From Nostoc sp. GT001 (GTDB lineage Bacteria; Cyanobacteriota; Cyanobacteriia; Cyanobacteriales; Nostocaceae), in assembly GCF_030382115.1 (NCBI RefSeq), contig NZ_JAUDRJ010000003.1:2192651-2256650 (forward strand): DNA of 64,000 nt, read 5' to 3'. The first letter of the stretch is position 1, and each line of letters opens with the position of its first letter. Below the pieces are notes generated by a model. That model had not been told where the DNA came from and searched no databases. It saw only the letters and a program-made list of their open reading frames with translations. The position numbers and the translations under genes were made by a program. Of this stretch, positions 7,177-15,876 are shown piece by piece.

Positions 7177-7210
7177 AGCCGTCCTGCCTACTCTGGCAAG
7201 GACGGCTTTT
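7177..7210 (+). terminator. intrinsic terminator after the RHH gene
   Basis: AGCCGTCC (7177-7184) pairs with GGACGGCT (7200-7207), extended by an inner TGCC/GGCA pairing, and is followed by a run of T. It begins just past the stop of the coiled-coil frame at 7175, which supports that frame being the real end of the gene. Confidence 0.7.
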
Positions 7211-7219
7211 CATGGATAT

Positions 7220-7243
7220 GTCGCCTACTCAATAGCAGGCGAC
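7220..7243 (-). terminator. hairpin after the KGK gene
   Basis: GTCGCCT (7221-7227) pairs with AGGCGAC (7237-7243). It lies 10 bases beyond the minus-strand KGK stop and probably ends that transcript. The U-tract is weak. Confidence 0.4.
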
Positions 7244-7253
7244 GCATCTGTGA

Positions 7254-7580
7254 CTATTCGGGGTTGAGTTGCGATCTTAGATCGTCTAAAGGAGATTCCA
7301 GACCAGGCACTTTGTCGGGAGTGAATTCCACACGATAACTAATAACTAACTTGAGCCTCCCCTTCTGCCAATCTTTTCCCGGTTGGAGAACCTCAGCACT
7401 AACGCCGTCGCATCCCTCAAGTTCAGCAGTCCAAACCCTGTAATTAGGAAAATTCGACTTTATCGCTTTTTTAATTTGTGTGTCGATCTGCTGAAACTTG
7501 ACAAGTTCAGCATTTATGAAACTCAGATTTTTATCCAAGCTGATTATTTCATTGCCACTCAAAATCACTACGTCACTCAT
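7254..7580 (-). CDS. KGK-domain protein
   Basis: The start at MSDVVILSG (7580) gives 108 aa; a further upstream Met is less likely because it adds an unrelated leader. The C-terminal half has the cyanobacterial KGK pattern: a Trp-containing strand, 'GVSAEVLQPGKDWQKGRLKLVI', then 'VEFTPDK'. The family is almost confined to cyanobacteria and has no known function. It is the only minus-strand gene in the central part of the element and is convergent with the RHH gene. Confidence 0.75.
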   Translation of the reverse strand: MSDVVILSGNEIISLDKNLSFINAELVKFQQIDTQIKKAIKSNFPNYRVWTAELEGCDGVSAEVLQPGKDWQKGRLKLVISYRVEFTPDKVPGLESPLDDLRSQLNPE

Positions 7581-7677
7581 TTTGACTTTCTCTTTCGGTA
7601 AACAAAATGGCGGATCAAGCGCCAACTCGATCCGCCTTCCCTAATCTTTCCCCACTGACCACCAAGGAATAAAACCA

Positions 7678-7906
7678 ATGATCAGAGCTAAATTTACCTG
7701 TCAACAAAATACTTTCAACCACGAAACCCAGACAGCAACAGTCATCCTTCACCCAGTCACCACCAACCCGCCCAGTGAAGAAAACCTGACCTTCTGGAAA
7801 GCGACACCAGCTAGGTCGAATTGAACTCCAAATTACCAACCCAGAGGCAGCCTCTCAGTTTTATGTAGGGTATGACCTTTACGTTGACTTTACCCCTGCT
7901 AGATAG
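7678..7906 (+). pseudogene. frameshifted paralogue of the 19061-19276 gene
   Basis: ATG 7678 opens a frame (MIRAKFTCQ ... FWKATPA) that stops early at an in-frame TGA. Skipping one base near 7815 continues it as GRIELQITNP ... DLYVDFTPAR, ending at TAG 7904-7906. Both halves match the intact protein at 19061-19276 (MRAKFLAES, FWQATPSG, ITNPKA, YYVDFTPA). The family is a short phage-type protein of unknown function. A single-base insertion explains the break; a sequencing error would also. Confidence 0.7.
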
Positions 7907-7938
7907 TGCGATCGTTGTTCCCCAACGACCAATGCCCA

Positions 7939-8154
7939 ATGACAGACCAAAAAACCCAAGGACAAAGACTCGAAGACCTCATGACCAAGATAGATACCGA
8001 GATGCAGCGCCTGGGCTGGACGGTAGAACAAGGTCGAGAGCATTTGATTAAATATTACGGAAAGCGATCGCGCCTCCTGTTGACCGAAGAGGAGCTAGAC
8101 AACTTTCTGCTTTACTTGCAACTTACCGATTCCCCAACACCCAATAACCAATGA
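7939..8154 (+). CDS. small hypothetical protein of the element
   Basis: The start at MTDQKTQGQ (7939) gives 71 aa. It is charged and helical, with 'LEDLMTKIDTEMQRLGWTVEQGREHLIKYYGKRSR' reading like a short helix bundle and 'LTEEELDNFLLYLQ' at the end. Its stop overlaps the next ATG (ATGA). Similar 'GW..EQGR..L...YGKRSR..LT..EL..FL..L' proteins are known to me from cyanobacterial plasmids and phages, without function. Confidence 0.65.
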   Translation: MTDQKTQGQRLEDLMTKIDTEMQRLGWTVEQGREHLIKYYGKRSRLLLTEEELDNFLLYLQLTDSPTPNNQ

Positions 8155-8429
8155 GTACAGAAGAACAGATAAAAGCTGCGATCGTCGTCTTCCCTGAAGC
8201 GATCGGCATAGCTTCCCCAGAACTGAACAATGCGATTGAGATTGCTTGCGAACAGCTAAACAAATTCGTCGATTACCTCCAAACCCTAGACCCAGAGCTA
8301 GAACGGCACGAGGCAACCATCTTGGGAGGCGCTATCTTGCAGGGATTGCCAATGCTTTTTGAAGACAACCCAGAGATCATTGCTGGCATCAAAGCCGACT
8401 GCCAAAAGATAAGAGCTAATCGCCAATGA
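8151..8429 (+). CDS. small acidic hypothetical protein of the element
   Basis: This 92-aa helical, acidic protein (pieces: IACEQLNKFVDYLQTL, ILQGLPMLFEDNPEI) overlaps its neighbours by ATGA at both ends. It forms a three-gene coupled set ahead of the primase-helicase. Function unknown. Confidence 0.6.
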   Translation: MSTEEQIKAAIVVFPEAIGIASPELNNAIEIACEQLNKFVDYLQTLDPELERHEATILGGAILQGLPMLFEDNPEIIAGIKADCQKIRANRQ

Positions 8430-8767
8430 GTGACGAAATTATCGAAGTAACTATCTACAAGCCAAAGCGAATACCTGATATTTATCGCCCACCACTGGGA
8501 CTGCCTCTGAACTGGCAGGATGAAGCATCAGGAAAATTGCGATCGGCGGTCTTCAAGTTTTTTAGCTATCAAACACTTTCCCCCAATGAAATCAGCCTTA
8601 TCGCCGAATACTGCCAGCATTACATCAACGCCCCTTGCTGGGATGCTACAGGGGAATTTCCTAATGAGCTAGCAGCGTTAAGGCAATCGGCTGCAACACT
8701 ATCTACCGTTGATGAAATTGGACAGTGGATTAATGGCTGCCTTGAAATTGCGATCGACCCTTTCTAA
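8426..8767 (+). CDS. hypothetical protein preceding the primase-helicase
   Basis: This 113-aa protein has a Pro-rich N-terminus ('RIPDIYRPPLGLPLNW') and a helical C-terminal part. The latter contains 'ISLIAEYCQHYINAPCW' and 'LRQSAATLSTVDEIGQWINGCLEIAIDPF'. The segment 'IAEYCQHYINAPCW' recurs, to my memory, in small cyanobacterial plasmid proteins next to replication genes. It is coupled to the upstream gene and lies about 130 bp before the primase-helicase. Confidence 0.6.
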   Translation: MSDEIIEVTIYKPKRIPDIYRPPLGLPLNWQDEASGKLRSAVFKFFSYQTLSPNEISLIAEYCQHYINAPCWDATGEFPNELAALRQSAATLSTVDEIGQWINGCLEIAIDPF

Positions 8768-8899
8768 CAACAAAAAAAAAGACCCCAGCTATTAACTAGA
8801 GCCAAAAAGGTTTTTATGTATGAATAAATACTTTCAAAGGAAGATTAAGGAATCTTTCTTTATTAACGCCAACTATAACATTAATTGGAGGGTAGAGCA

Positions 8900-11284
8900 A
8901 TGATTTTACCTACCCTTGATGGTGTTGAAACAATTGCTACCACTCACTGGAATGAATGGAAGGGTAGCGCTGTTGATGATGAGATAATCAATCGAAACGT
9001 GCGAACAATTTGTGACTCCAGAGAGATTGATAAAATTTTAAATCGCAACACAAAAAGCCGTCATAAACACTCAGATAACCTAGTACCTGCATGGTGTGTT
9101 TCCGGCATAGATCCTTTAACAGGAGAAAACACACTAGAGGGTGTACAAGTAAAACCAGACACATCCCCGCTTGATAAAAGGGGTAAACCTCAAAAATATC
9201 TCGGTGCATCTGGAGCTAATGCTGTACCGCTATTCTTAAACACAGGAATTCCCGGATACTGGGGAGAAATCCTCAAAGATAAAAGCATCCCCATCCTCAT
9301 CACTGAAGGAGCCAAAAAAGCTGCTGCTGCTTTATCTCTGCTCATAGCAGCTATTAGTATCCCCGGCGTTAGCACCTGTAGAAAAAACGGCAGACTACAT
9401 TATTGGTTGGAATCATTTGCAGGTTTTGGACGTACTTTTTACTTAGCTTTTGACGCTGATGTCTTAGATAAAAGACCAGTTCAAAATGCACTAATATCAT
9501 TAGCACGTGATTTGTCCGCCACTGGTTCCAAAGTGATGATTGTCACACTACCTTCTATTCAATTAAAAGGAATTGATGACTTTATTGCAGCCAAAGGTGA
9601 AGACGAATTCAGAAAGCTGATTGACGAAGCGCTCACTATAGAGGAGTGGAAAAAAGACTTGGATGAAAAACGCAAAGAACAAGAATTTGATTTTGAGGAT
9701 GGAGAGGAAAAATCAAAACTTTATCGTGCTTACAAAATTATTAGGCAAGGATGGGGCGATTCTATTCGATTAAACCAGCTAAAACAACACGTTGAGATGG
9801 ATGAATCGAATATAGATTTAGACCTTTTAAGGTTCTACATTGCTCAGGAATTTCGTATGGACATTTCAAAAGAAGATGCACATTTAATAGTCATGGTATT
9901 AGCAAAACAAAACGCTTATAGTCCCGTCGTTGAATATCTTGATTCGCTAGCAGCGAGATACCCTAACCCAGACTTGTCAATCCTGGATAATTTCGCCTTT
10001 AAATACTTTGGGACGACCGACCCGCTACACAACACGTACATCAAAAAGTCACTCATCGCCGCAGTGGCTAGAGCTAGAAGACCAGGAGAAAAAGCAGAAG
10101 ATATTTGTGTTTTGGTTGGTGGGCAAGGACTTCGCAAAAGCACCTTTTGGAAGGAATTATTCGGCGCTGACTGGTTCACGGATGAATTTACCGCCAGTGG
10201 AGAGAGAGACGAACTCATGAAGCTTCATCGCTTTTGGGGCATCGAACTGGGCGAAATCGAACATATATATAAGAAGGCAGACGTTAGCTCGATTAAGAAA
10301 TTCCTCAGCAACACAGTTGATCCATACCGCATTCCCTACGACCGAGAAATCAAAGAACATCCCAGAGCTTGCCTGCTAGTGGGCACATCAAACGAGCAAG
10401 AATTACTCCACGACCCCACAGGCAACCGCCGATTCTTCATCATCCCAGTTACTAAAATGATTCCCACCGAGGAATTAATCCGCGATCGCGATTTGATTTG
10501 GGCGGCCGCCAATCACCTTTATCAACAGGGGCATCTCTGGTATCTCACTCATGCTGAAAAGGCGTTGCAATCTGAAGCCAATAAGGAGTACCAATCGTCA
10601 GACCCGTGGGAAGAAGTGATATCACTGTACGTCAAAAACAAGGAAGGGATTACCACCCATGACATTCTCCTTAATGCCCTGCAAATAGAAACAGGCCGCC
10701 AAGACAAGGTTGCAGAAAGAAGAGTTTCAGCCGTTATGAGACAAAACGGCTGGCAGCAGCAGAGAAAGTGGGTCAGCGGTCATGCGTTACGTTGTTGGTT
10801 CAGAAAAGTTGAGAAAACATCTGGATCATCTGGATCATCTGGATCAACCCAGGCGCAGCAAGGGTTTGAACATGATCCAGATAGTTTTCCACATCTGGAT
10901 CATCTGGATCAGTATTCTCAGCTTTCACTGATTGAAACGACACATACCACAGTCAGTGATCCAGATGATCCAGATACCCAAAAACATCTGGATCATCCAG
11001 AACCCGCTCACAGCAAGCTTGATCCAGATGATCCAGATGATCCAGATGTTTTTCCCAACTTTTCCGAAAATAATGTTGAACACAATAACCAAGTCGCCAG
11101 CACTACTGTTACTCGCCCGCCAAAGTGCCGCTACTACCAAATAGTCGAAGTCAGACCCTTCGTCTTTAAAATCGAAACAGATTTCGGGACAGTCAGCGTC
11201 AGCGCTGAACCCTATCACCTAGGTTTGGAACTGGTGATAGCAAAATCTGGTTTGAATTCCAAACTCCCGAAGGGCAGACACTAA
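8900..11284 (+). CDS. DUF3854/VirE-type primase-helicase
   Basis: The start at MILPTLDGV (8900) has GGAGG 8 bases upstream, giving 794 aa. Residues about 60-240 match DUF3854, a TOPRIM-like plasmid/phage replication domain ('PILITEGAKKAAAAL', 'TFYLAFDADV'). Residues about 340-560 match the VirE/superfamily-3-like helicase ('VLVGGQGLRKSTFWKEL' Walker A, 'FWGIELGEIEH' Walker B, 'DPTGNRRFFIIPV'). It is probably the replication protein of the element. The C-terminal 150 residues are a low-complexity Ser-Gly, His-Leu-Asp and Asp-Pro linker that coincides with the iteron cluster. The last codons look frameshifted (see 11209-11565). Confidence 0.82.
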   Translation: MILPTLDGVETIATTHWNEWKGSAVDDEIINRNVRTICDSREIDKILNRNTKSRHKHSDNLVPAWCVSGIDPLTGENTLEGVQVKPDTSPLDKRGKPQKYLGASGANAVPLFLNTGIPGYWGEILKDKSIPILITEGAKKAAAALSLLIAAISIPGVSTCRKNGRLHYWLESFAGFGRTFYLAFDADVLDKRPVQNALISLARDLSATGSKVMIVTLPSIQLKGIDDFIAAKGEDEFRKLIDEALTIEEWKKDLDEKRKEQEFDFEDGEEKSKLYRAYKIIRQGWGDSIRLNQLKQHVEMDESNIDLDLLRFYIAQEFRMDISKEDAHLIVMVLAKQNAYSPVVEYLDSLAARYPNPDLSILDNFAFKYFGTTDPLHNTYIKKSLIAAVARARRPGEKAEDICVLVGGQGLRKSTFWKELFGADWFTDEFTASGERDELMKLHRFWGIELGEIEHIYKKADVSSIKKFLSNTVDPYRIPYDREIKEHPRACLLVGTSNEQELLHDPTGNRRFFIIPVTKMIPTEELIRDRDLIWAAANHLYQQGHLWYLTHAEKALQSEANKEYQSSDPWEEVISLYVKNKEGITTHDILLNALQIETGRQDKVAERRVSAVMRQNGWQQQRKWVSGHALRCWFRKVEKTSGSSGSSGSTQAQQGFEHDPDSFPHLDHLDQYSQLSLIETTHTTVSDPDDPDTQKHLDHPEPAHSKLDPDDPDDPDVFPNFSENNVEHNNQVASTTVTRPPKCRYYQIVEVRPFVFKIETDFGTVSVSAEPYHLGLELVIAKSGLNSKLPKGRH

Positions 11285-11310
11285 CCAAGAGTATCAAGGG
11301 AGATCCAGAT
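10819..11310. repeat. 13 copies of 9-bp iteron GATCCAGAT/ATCTGGATC (candidate replication origin)
   Basis: ATCTGGATC starts at 10819, 10828, 10837, 10893, 10902 and 10986. GATCCAGAT starts at 10874, 10958, 10967, 11021, 11030, 11039 and 11302. All are exact. Head-to-tail copies are 9 bp apart. The motif is read in different frames and orientations (Ser-Gly-Ser, His-Leu-Asp, Asp-Pro-Asp), so conservation is at the DNA level, not of one peptide. An iteron-type origin inside the initiator gene has a precedent in lambda O. Confidence 0.75.
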
Positions 11311-11565
11311 GAAAGAGTGCTGCCCAGATTAGCCAAAGAATGTGGTGTGATTCAGCAGTGGCAGGAGAGGCGAAGAAAAGACTTCAGTTCCAAAATTGAA
11401 ACTTGCAAGTTCAAAGTAAGAATTTTAGGAGAGGAGGATTACGAGTGGATTGGTGATTGTACTCTTCAATGTGTACCCAATTCGCCATCTAGCACCCACT
11501 TCATTTTCAAAACTCCCAAGAACACAGTCGTCACTGCTTACTTTGGGGAGTTTGAGGAGACGTAA
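11209..11565 (+). pseudogene. out-of-frame continuation of the primase-helicase C-terminus
   Basis: In the frame one base back from the primase-helicase, the sequence is open from about 11209 to the stop at 11563-11565. It reads 'SKIWFEFQTPEGQTLTKSI', a GDPDE encoded by the thirteenth iteron, then 'ECGVIQQWQERRRKDF' and 'TPKNTVVTAYFGEFEET'. There is no ATG near the overlap; a GTG at 11317 is the first conventional start. A one-base indel between about 11200 and 11280 would make this the true C-terminus. If the GTG is used, it is an 82-aa separate protein. Confidence 0.5.
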
Positions 11566-11947
11566 AAAAAATGAAACGCGATCGCCCTTCTACCTTACAA
11601 GTCGAAGCGATCGCGCAGTTGCAATTCATATTTCCCAAGGTATTCGCCTTAGAGGGTTAAGGCAAGTGCGATCCTTTTTAAAGATTGTATAAATTCTTTT
11701 ACTGTCAAATTCAGTACAGATACTTATGATATCTGCCTTGTATTTTAGTTGAGTTCCTGTTTTACCTGTTTCTAGGGTTAAATAGGTATATTTTTTATCG
11801 TCAGAATAATCAATATCTCTGTAACTTAATCGCAGCAACACATACGGTAAGTGAAACTACTTCCTCTTTTACATAAAAGTGGAACATTTACGATTTTTTT
11901 AAACTTGCATAAAACAGGATGGTAACTATTTATAAATAAGATTCAAA
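11566..11947. other. intergenic region before the virion-like operon, with a doubtful minus-strand frame
   Basis: This 382-bp stretch separates replication from structural-type genes and should hold the promoter for 11948 onward. Two HIP1 sites lie at its left. A minus-strand 71-codon frame (11841-11626, MLLRLSYRDIDY...) has a plausible composition with YTYLTLETGKTG, but no visible partner or clear ribosome site. I leave it as a possible small regulator. Poly-T and AT-rich sequence at 11880-11940 fits a promoter region. Confidence 0.4.
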
Positions 11948-12253
11948 ATGACAGCACTTAATATATCGACAGATATTCCATCTCAAATCGATACCGTAGA
12001 AAAACTTGCAGCGTGGTGTGGGATGGTATTGTTTGCTACCAACCCTACATTAACCGTAATTGAAGGTGTCGGATACACGGAACGCGCAACGCAATCTAAC
12101 AATTTCTGGGTTGCTGCTGACGCAAAAACACGAAATATTACAAGACTATCGCTCGAAGTGTCAGCAGATCACTTATCCGGTAGCGGCAAGCCGTGGACAT
12201 TCATCCAGCCGTTGAGCAATACCCCTATTCCTGCTGCTTTTAAGGCTAATTGA
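11948..12253 (+). CDS. small protein at the head of the virion-like operon
   Basis: This 101-aa protein starts at MTALNISTD. It has a helical N-terminal half ('IDTVEKLAAWCGMVLFA') and a beta-type C-terminal half. It ends one base before the large gene that follows, so the two are probably cotranslated. No family recognised. Confidence 0.6.
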   Translation: MTALNISTDIPSQIDTVEKLAAWCGMVLFATNPTLTVIEGVGYTERATQSNNFWVAADAKTRNITRLSLEVSADHLSGSGKPWTFIQPLSNTPIPAAFKAN

Positions 12254-12254
12254 T

Positions 12255-14942
12255 ATGACGGACGCTATTAATCCCCGTCAATTTGCATCTTTAGACTACG
12301 CTGACGCGGATATGTATGGGGCATTACTAGAGCGTCCAGCAACGGGTACGCCTTTGGAGCGACCTCAGCCTATTGTGCTTACTGGGCGTGAAAATGCCAG
12401 CGAGAGACAGATGGAAAAGCGCCTGTGGGATGAGGAGTGGAAACGAACGGAAGCAGCGCGAACGGCACGGAAAAACGCTGAAGCAGCTAGAGAAGCCGAA
12501 ATACTAGGCAGAAATGCATCCCAACGTCAGGCGATTGCTAACCGTGTAAAGGGAACCGATGCACCGGAATTACTGCCACCAAAGTCGGAATCACCACTCG
12601 CGCAATTACAGCGATCGACGCCGGAACGCCAGCCATTACCATCCACGGGTAGCCCACCTCCCACGATCGGCGGTACATCAGTCCGTGCTGACGCTCTTGT
12701 AGAACCCACAGCAACACCACGACCAGCGGCGATACGTGAAGCGATCGGCAATACCGTTGGTGGCATTGGTCAATCGCTACCGAAGTCCTTACCCCAGGCG
12801 GCGGGAAGACTCATTGTTCCTGGTGTCGGCGCTGGCTTGACGTTCGCAGGTGCTTTAATTGCTGGGCAGTCCGTTCAGCAAGCTGCTGCAACTGCCGCAG
12901 TCGTAACAGCAGGCAGTGTTGCGGGCGGACTTGTTGGTACTGCTGTTGGTGGGCTAATTGGCGGATACGTTGGTTCAATGATCGGCGGTTTCGCTGGTGG
13001 TTATCTCGCGAATGCACTTTTCCCACAGCAATTACCATCGACAGCAGCAAAGCACGAACAATACACGCCAAACTATCAACCTTACATAGGAGGGCAGGGG
13101 ATCGGCATATCGTATTACGTATTCTGGTCGATGAAATTGGGTAATGGAACTGTCAGTAATTTCCAGTCAGCGCCAATTAGCGGGGCTATTACCGCTTTTA
13201 AAACCACACGATTAAGCGATGGACGTTGGCAAGTAGAGATTTTCTCCAATGATGTAAGCACGGGTGCGTCAGTCGTTGGGAATGCAACAACCAGTGAACC
13301 TTATGTGACCTCTATTTCCCGTGCAGACGGTCAACGGGATACCGCACCGGATAGACGCGGGTACAACCCAGCGCCAGCGGACAATACGCCACCGCAATAC
13401 AGTTATTCGCCAATCGGCGGCGACAACACCATACCATCGGGTTTACCGACAGCGGGTTTAAATAAAGGCAAAGATAAGCAGATTGCTCCATCCATGCCGT
13501 CAAACAATACGCCGAATGGAGCGCCCGGCTTTGTTGGTCATGGTGGACTTGCGCCGTCGTACCTACCCAATCCAGAACACCAGCCGTCCAACGGTGGGGG
13601 TATGTTGCCGCAAATGCAGCCGTTGCCACAGCGTCAACCACTGCCGTTTGCTGAACCGGAAGATATCGCTGTACCACGCATTACACCCATGCTTTCAAGC
13701 GGTGAAGCATCCACAGCAACAAATCCGTCAACTTTCGCCCATCCGGCATACGTGCCAGAAACAGCGAAACCTATACCGATTAGTGATGCTCTATCGCCCG
13801 TGCCAAAGGCAAAGTCAGCACCGATTGCAAAAACGCCAACAGAAACGGCACTAGATCAGCAGAAGAAAGATTTTGAGGAACAGATTGGACGCATCACAGC
13901 AATTGCAACTGCAATTGCGGCACTTACACCAGCGATTCAAGGGTTGCCAGATGCGATCGCAAGTAACCCGAATGTACGCGCCGCCAATAGAGACGACGTA
14001 CAGGGTGCAGTCTGTGAGATATCTCAACCTACTGGATGTCTTGGTGCGCCCATCAAACAGGCAGAGGATGCAGCAAAGGCAAACGGAACGAAACTTGACG
14101 AAATCAACGCAGCGCTGGGTGCTGGTAATGCTGGAGCCAATGCTGCACTCTTAGCAGGACAGCAAACTATTTTAGAAAGATTGGGCGATCAACTTCCTGG
14201 GGGAATTGGTGGGAAGTTATCCCGTTTTGCTGATTGGATGCATCTAGATCGGGTGCTAAATATTATGATTCTTGCCGCCACTGTTCACAATGCTTTGATG
14301 CTGTCCAATGATATAGGACAAACCCTTATAGGAGCAATTAACAATGTTCTTCAATTCATAGGATTAAAGAAAGAAGACGGGAGCGCATTTGATATTGGCT
14401 CAATCATCAGTGGCTCTATTGAAAACTTAATCAAAGGAGCCATAGGATCTGAAAATTATCAAGAGCTAACAACAGCTTGGGCTAAAGCCAATAGAATATA
14501 CCAGGCAACAATTAATATTGCAAATTCATTTACAAATATCGGTCATACAATTACCAATGCTTTAGAGGTTGTTGGTGGGATGCAAGGGAAGATAGGAAAT
14601 GCTCTAAGAATTTGGGGTGTAGTTGGAGAAAAGGCTTATCAATGGTTTAATCCACAACCAAATTATCACAGTCGAATGTTAAGTTTTTTTGAAAATGCTC
14701 AACAAGGTGCAAGCACGATTCAAATGGTTACTCAAGCACCAATAGACATTGTAAATGCTGTCACTGAATTTAATAATTCAACTACAGAGTTAGCCAAAGC
14801 AGTTAAAGAAGATCCGGAAGTGTCTAATCGTGGTGTTGAGATACAAGACGCGCAACAAACAAAAGTTGCACAGGAAGAAATTAAAACTGTTTCTCAAGGT
14901 GTACTAACTGGCTTAAGCGATGTATTTAATGCAAATGAGTAA
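12255..14942 (+). CDS. large glycine-zipper membrane protein, putative minor virion protein
   Basis: In this 895-aa protein residues 1-165 are charged and Pro-rich, with an Ala/Arg/Glu helix (60-105). Residues about 185-260 are strongly hydrophobic with Gly-x3-Gly zippers ('GGLVGTAVGGLIGGYVG'). Residues 270-370 are beta-type, 370-530 form a Pro/Asn/Gln linker, and 540 onward is helical with a hydrophobic stretch near 670-710. The mix of zipper membrane segment, long linker and coiled C-terminus suits a minor capsid, pilot or DNA-injection protein. Four bases separate it from the next gene. No recognised domain. Confidence 0.55.
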   Translation: MTDAINPRQFASLDYADADMYGALLERPATGTPLERPQPIVLTGRENASERQMEKRLWDEEWKRTEAARTARKNAEAAREAEILGRNASQRQAIANRVKGTDAPELLPPKSESPLAQLQRSTPERQPLPSTGSPPPTIGGTSVRADALVEPTATPRPAAIREAIGNTVGGIGQSLPKSLPQAAGRLIVPGVGAGLTFAGALIAGQSVQQAAATAAVVTAGSVAGGLVGTAVGGLIGGYVGSMIGGFAGGYLANALFPQQLPSTAAKHEQYTPNYQPYIGGQGIGISYYVFWSMKLGNGTVSNFQSAPISGAITAFKTTRLSDGRWQVEIFSNDVSTGASVVGNATTSEPYVTSISRADGQRDTAPDRRGYNPAPADNTPPQYSYSPIGGDNTIPSGLPTAGLNKGKDKQIAPSMPSNNTPNGAPGFVGHGGLAPSYLPNPEHQPSNGGGMLPQMQPLPQRQPLPFAEPEDIAVPRITPMLSSGEASTATNPSTFAHPAYVPETAKPIPISDALSPVPKAKSAPIAKTPTETALDQQKKDFEEQIGRITAIATAIAALTPAIQGLPDAIASNPNVRAANRDDVQGAVCEISQPTGCLGAPIKQAEDAAKANGTKLDEINAALGAGNAGANAALLAGQQTILERLGDQLPGGIGGKLSRFADWMHLDRVLNIMILAATVHNALMLSNDIGQTLIGAINNVLQFIGLKKEDGSAFDIGSIISGSIENLIKGAIGSENYQELTTAWAKANRIYQATINIANSFTNIGHTITNALEVVGGMQGKIGNALRIWGVVGEKAYQWFNPQPNYHSRMLSFFENAQQGASTIQMVTQAPIDIVNAVTEFNNSTTELAKAVKEDPEVSNRGVEIQDAQQTKVAQEEIKTVSQGVLTGLSDVFNANE

Positions 14943-14944
14943 CT

Positions 14945-15763
14945 ATGGCACTACCTGAAAACCTTGGCAGTTTTGAGCATTTACAGAATGTCTATCGTCA
15001 ACAATTTAATCGTCAGGTTTCAGAATATTTCAAAGATTTGGGAGACACTTGGGAACCAGAAATTAACACCTCACGCGGTTCACTGCGAACAGCTTGCACA
15101 ATGACTGATGAAGATAGCGCCCCAGTCATGGCAATGAGGCACAAACTTCTATACGACGTATTAGGCTATGGTCGGTCAAACTTGGCTGTTTTATATGGTA
15201 GAAATGAAAGTCAAGATATCCCAGTTACAGGACATCCTAAAGTCTGGTTTTACTTCTCTCAGGATGCTGCATCTGTAGCAGAAGGTACATCAAAATTAGA
15301 TGCAGAATGCAGTTTTCGATTAATGGATGAGACACAATCAACTATCACAGAGTCGAAAGCAAGAACACTAGCAACAGAAATTAAAAATTTATTTGTTGTT
15401 GCTAAAGAAGGAATCATCCTAACCAAAGGTAAAAATCAATATTTGTATTTTCATAAAGAGAAAGGTTACAGGTTAAGAGTTTACGGCAACACAGAAGCTG
15501 ATGCTGTAGATGTAATAAAAAAGTTGCTTCAGCTAACCAATACTACTTACGATCAAGAGCGTCTGACTATCGCAGTGCCCAAAAGATCCAATACGTCTGC
15601 ACCAGAGACACAAATTGTTTACGGACAGTCCACTAAAAAGAAGCGATTCCGCCCAACAGCTAATGTGAGGTTTCGGTACGCCTATCTCGAAATTCCGGGT
15701 AGAGCTAATCCTGTTTTTTTGGTTGACACCACATATCGTTATGGTGGTTTAGTTGCAGTATAG
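14945..15763 (+). CDS. hypothetical structural-type protein
   Basis: This 272-aa protein starts just after the large gene's stop. Its N-terminal 80 residues are mixed helical ('VYRQQFNRQVSEYFKDL', 'RHKLLYDVLGYGRSN') and the rest is beta-rich, ending in 'YAYLEIPGRANPVFLVDTTY'. No enzyme motif is seen. It could be a capsid or portal-vertex component by position, but I do not recognise it. A hairpin follows 30 bases downstream. Confidence 0.5.
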   Translation: MALPENLGSFEHLQNVYRQQFNRQVSEYFKDLGDTWEPEINTSRGSLRTACTMTDEDSAPVMAMRHKLLYDVLGYGRSNLAVLYGRNESQDIPVTGHPKVWFYFSQDAASVAEGTSKLDAECSFRLMDETQSTITESKARTLATEIKNLFVVAKEGIILTKGKNQYLYFHKEKGYRLRVYGNTEADAVDVIKKLLQLTNTTYDQERLTIAVPKRSNTSAPETQIVYGQSTKKKRFRPTANVRFRYAYLEIPGRANPVFLVDTTYRYGGLVAV

Positions 15764-15794
15764 ATTAAAACCACAAAATCACTCCATGATCCAA

Positions 15795-15836
15795 GGAAAC
15801 TTTAGAAGTTTCCGAAAGCCTAGAACCTCTTTTTTG
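15795..15836 (+). terminator. hairpin with T-run between structural-type genes
   Basis: GGAAACTT (15795-15802), a 3-base loop, and AAGTTTCC (15806-15813) form a perfect 8-bp stem. A T-run follows about 17 bases later (TCTTTTTT). It sits in the only real gap of the operon, so it may attenuate transcription between the upstream pair and the small coat-like genes. Confidence 0.45.
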
Positions 15837-15876
15837 CTTGCTATAAAAGATTTGCAGGCATTACTGAGTATTTTTT

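Noticed and set aside
8900..11284. Walker A of the primase-helicase (GGQGLRKST) considered defective
   Set aside because: VirE-type helicases commonly keep only Gly-x-Gln-Gly-x2-Lys-Ser-Thr, so the Arg is within family variation.
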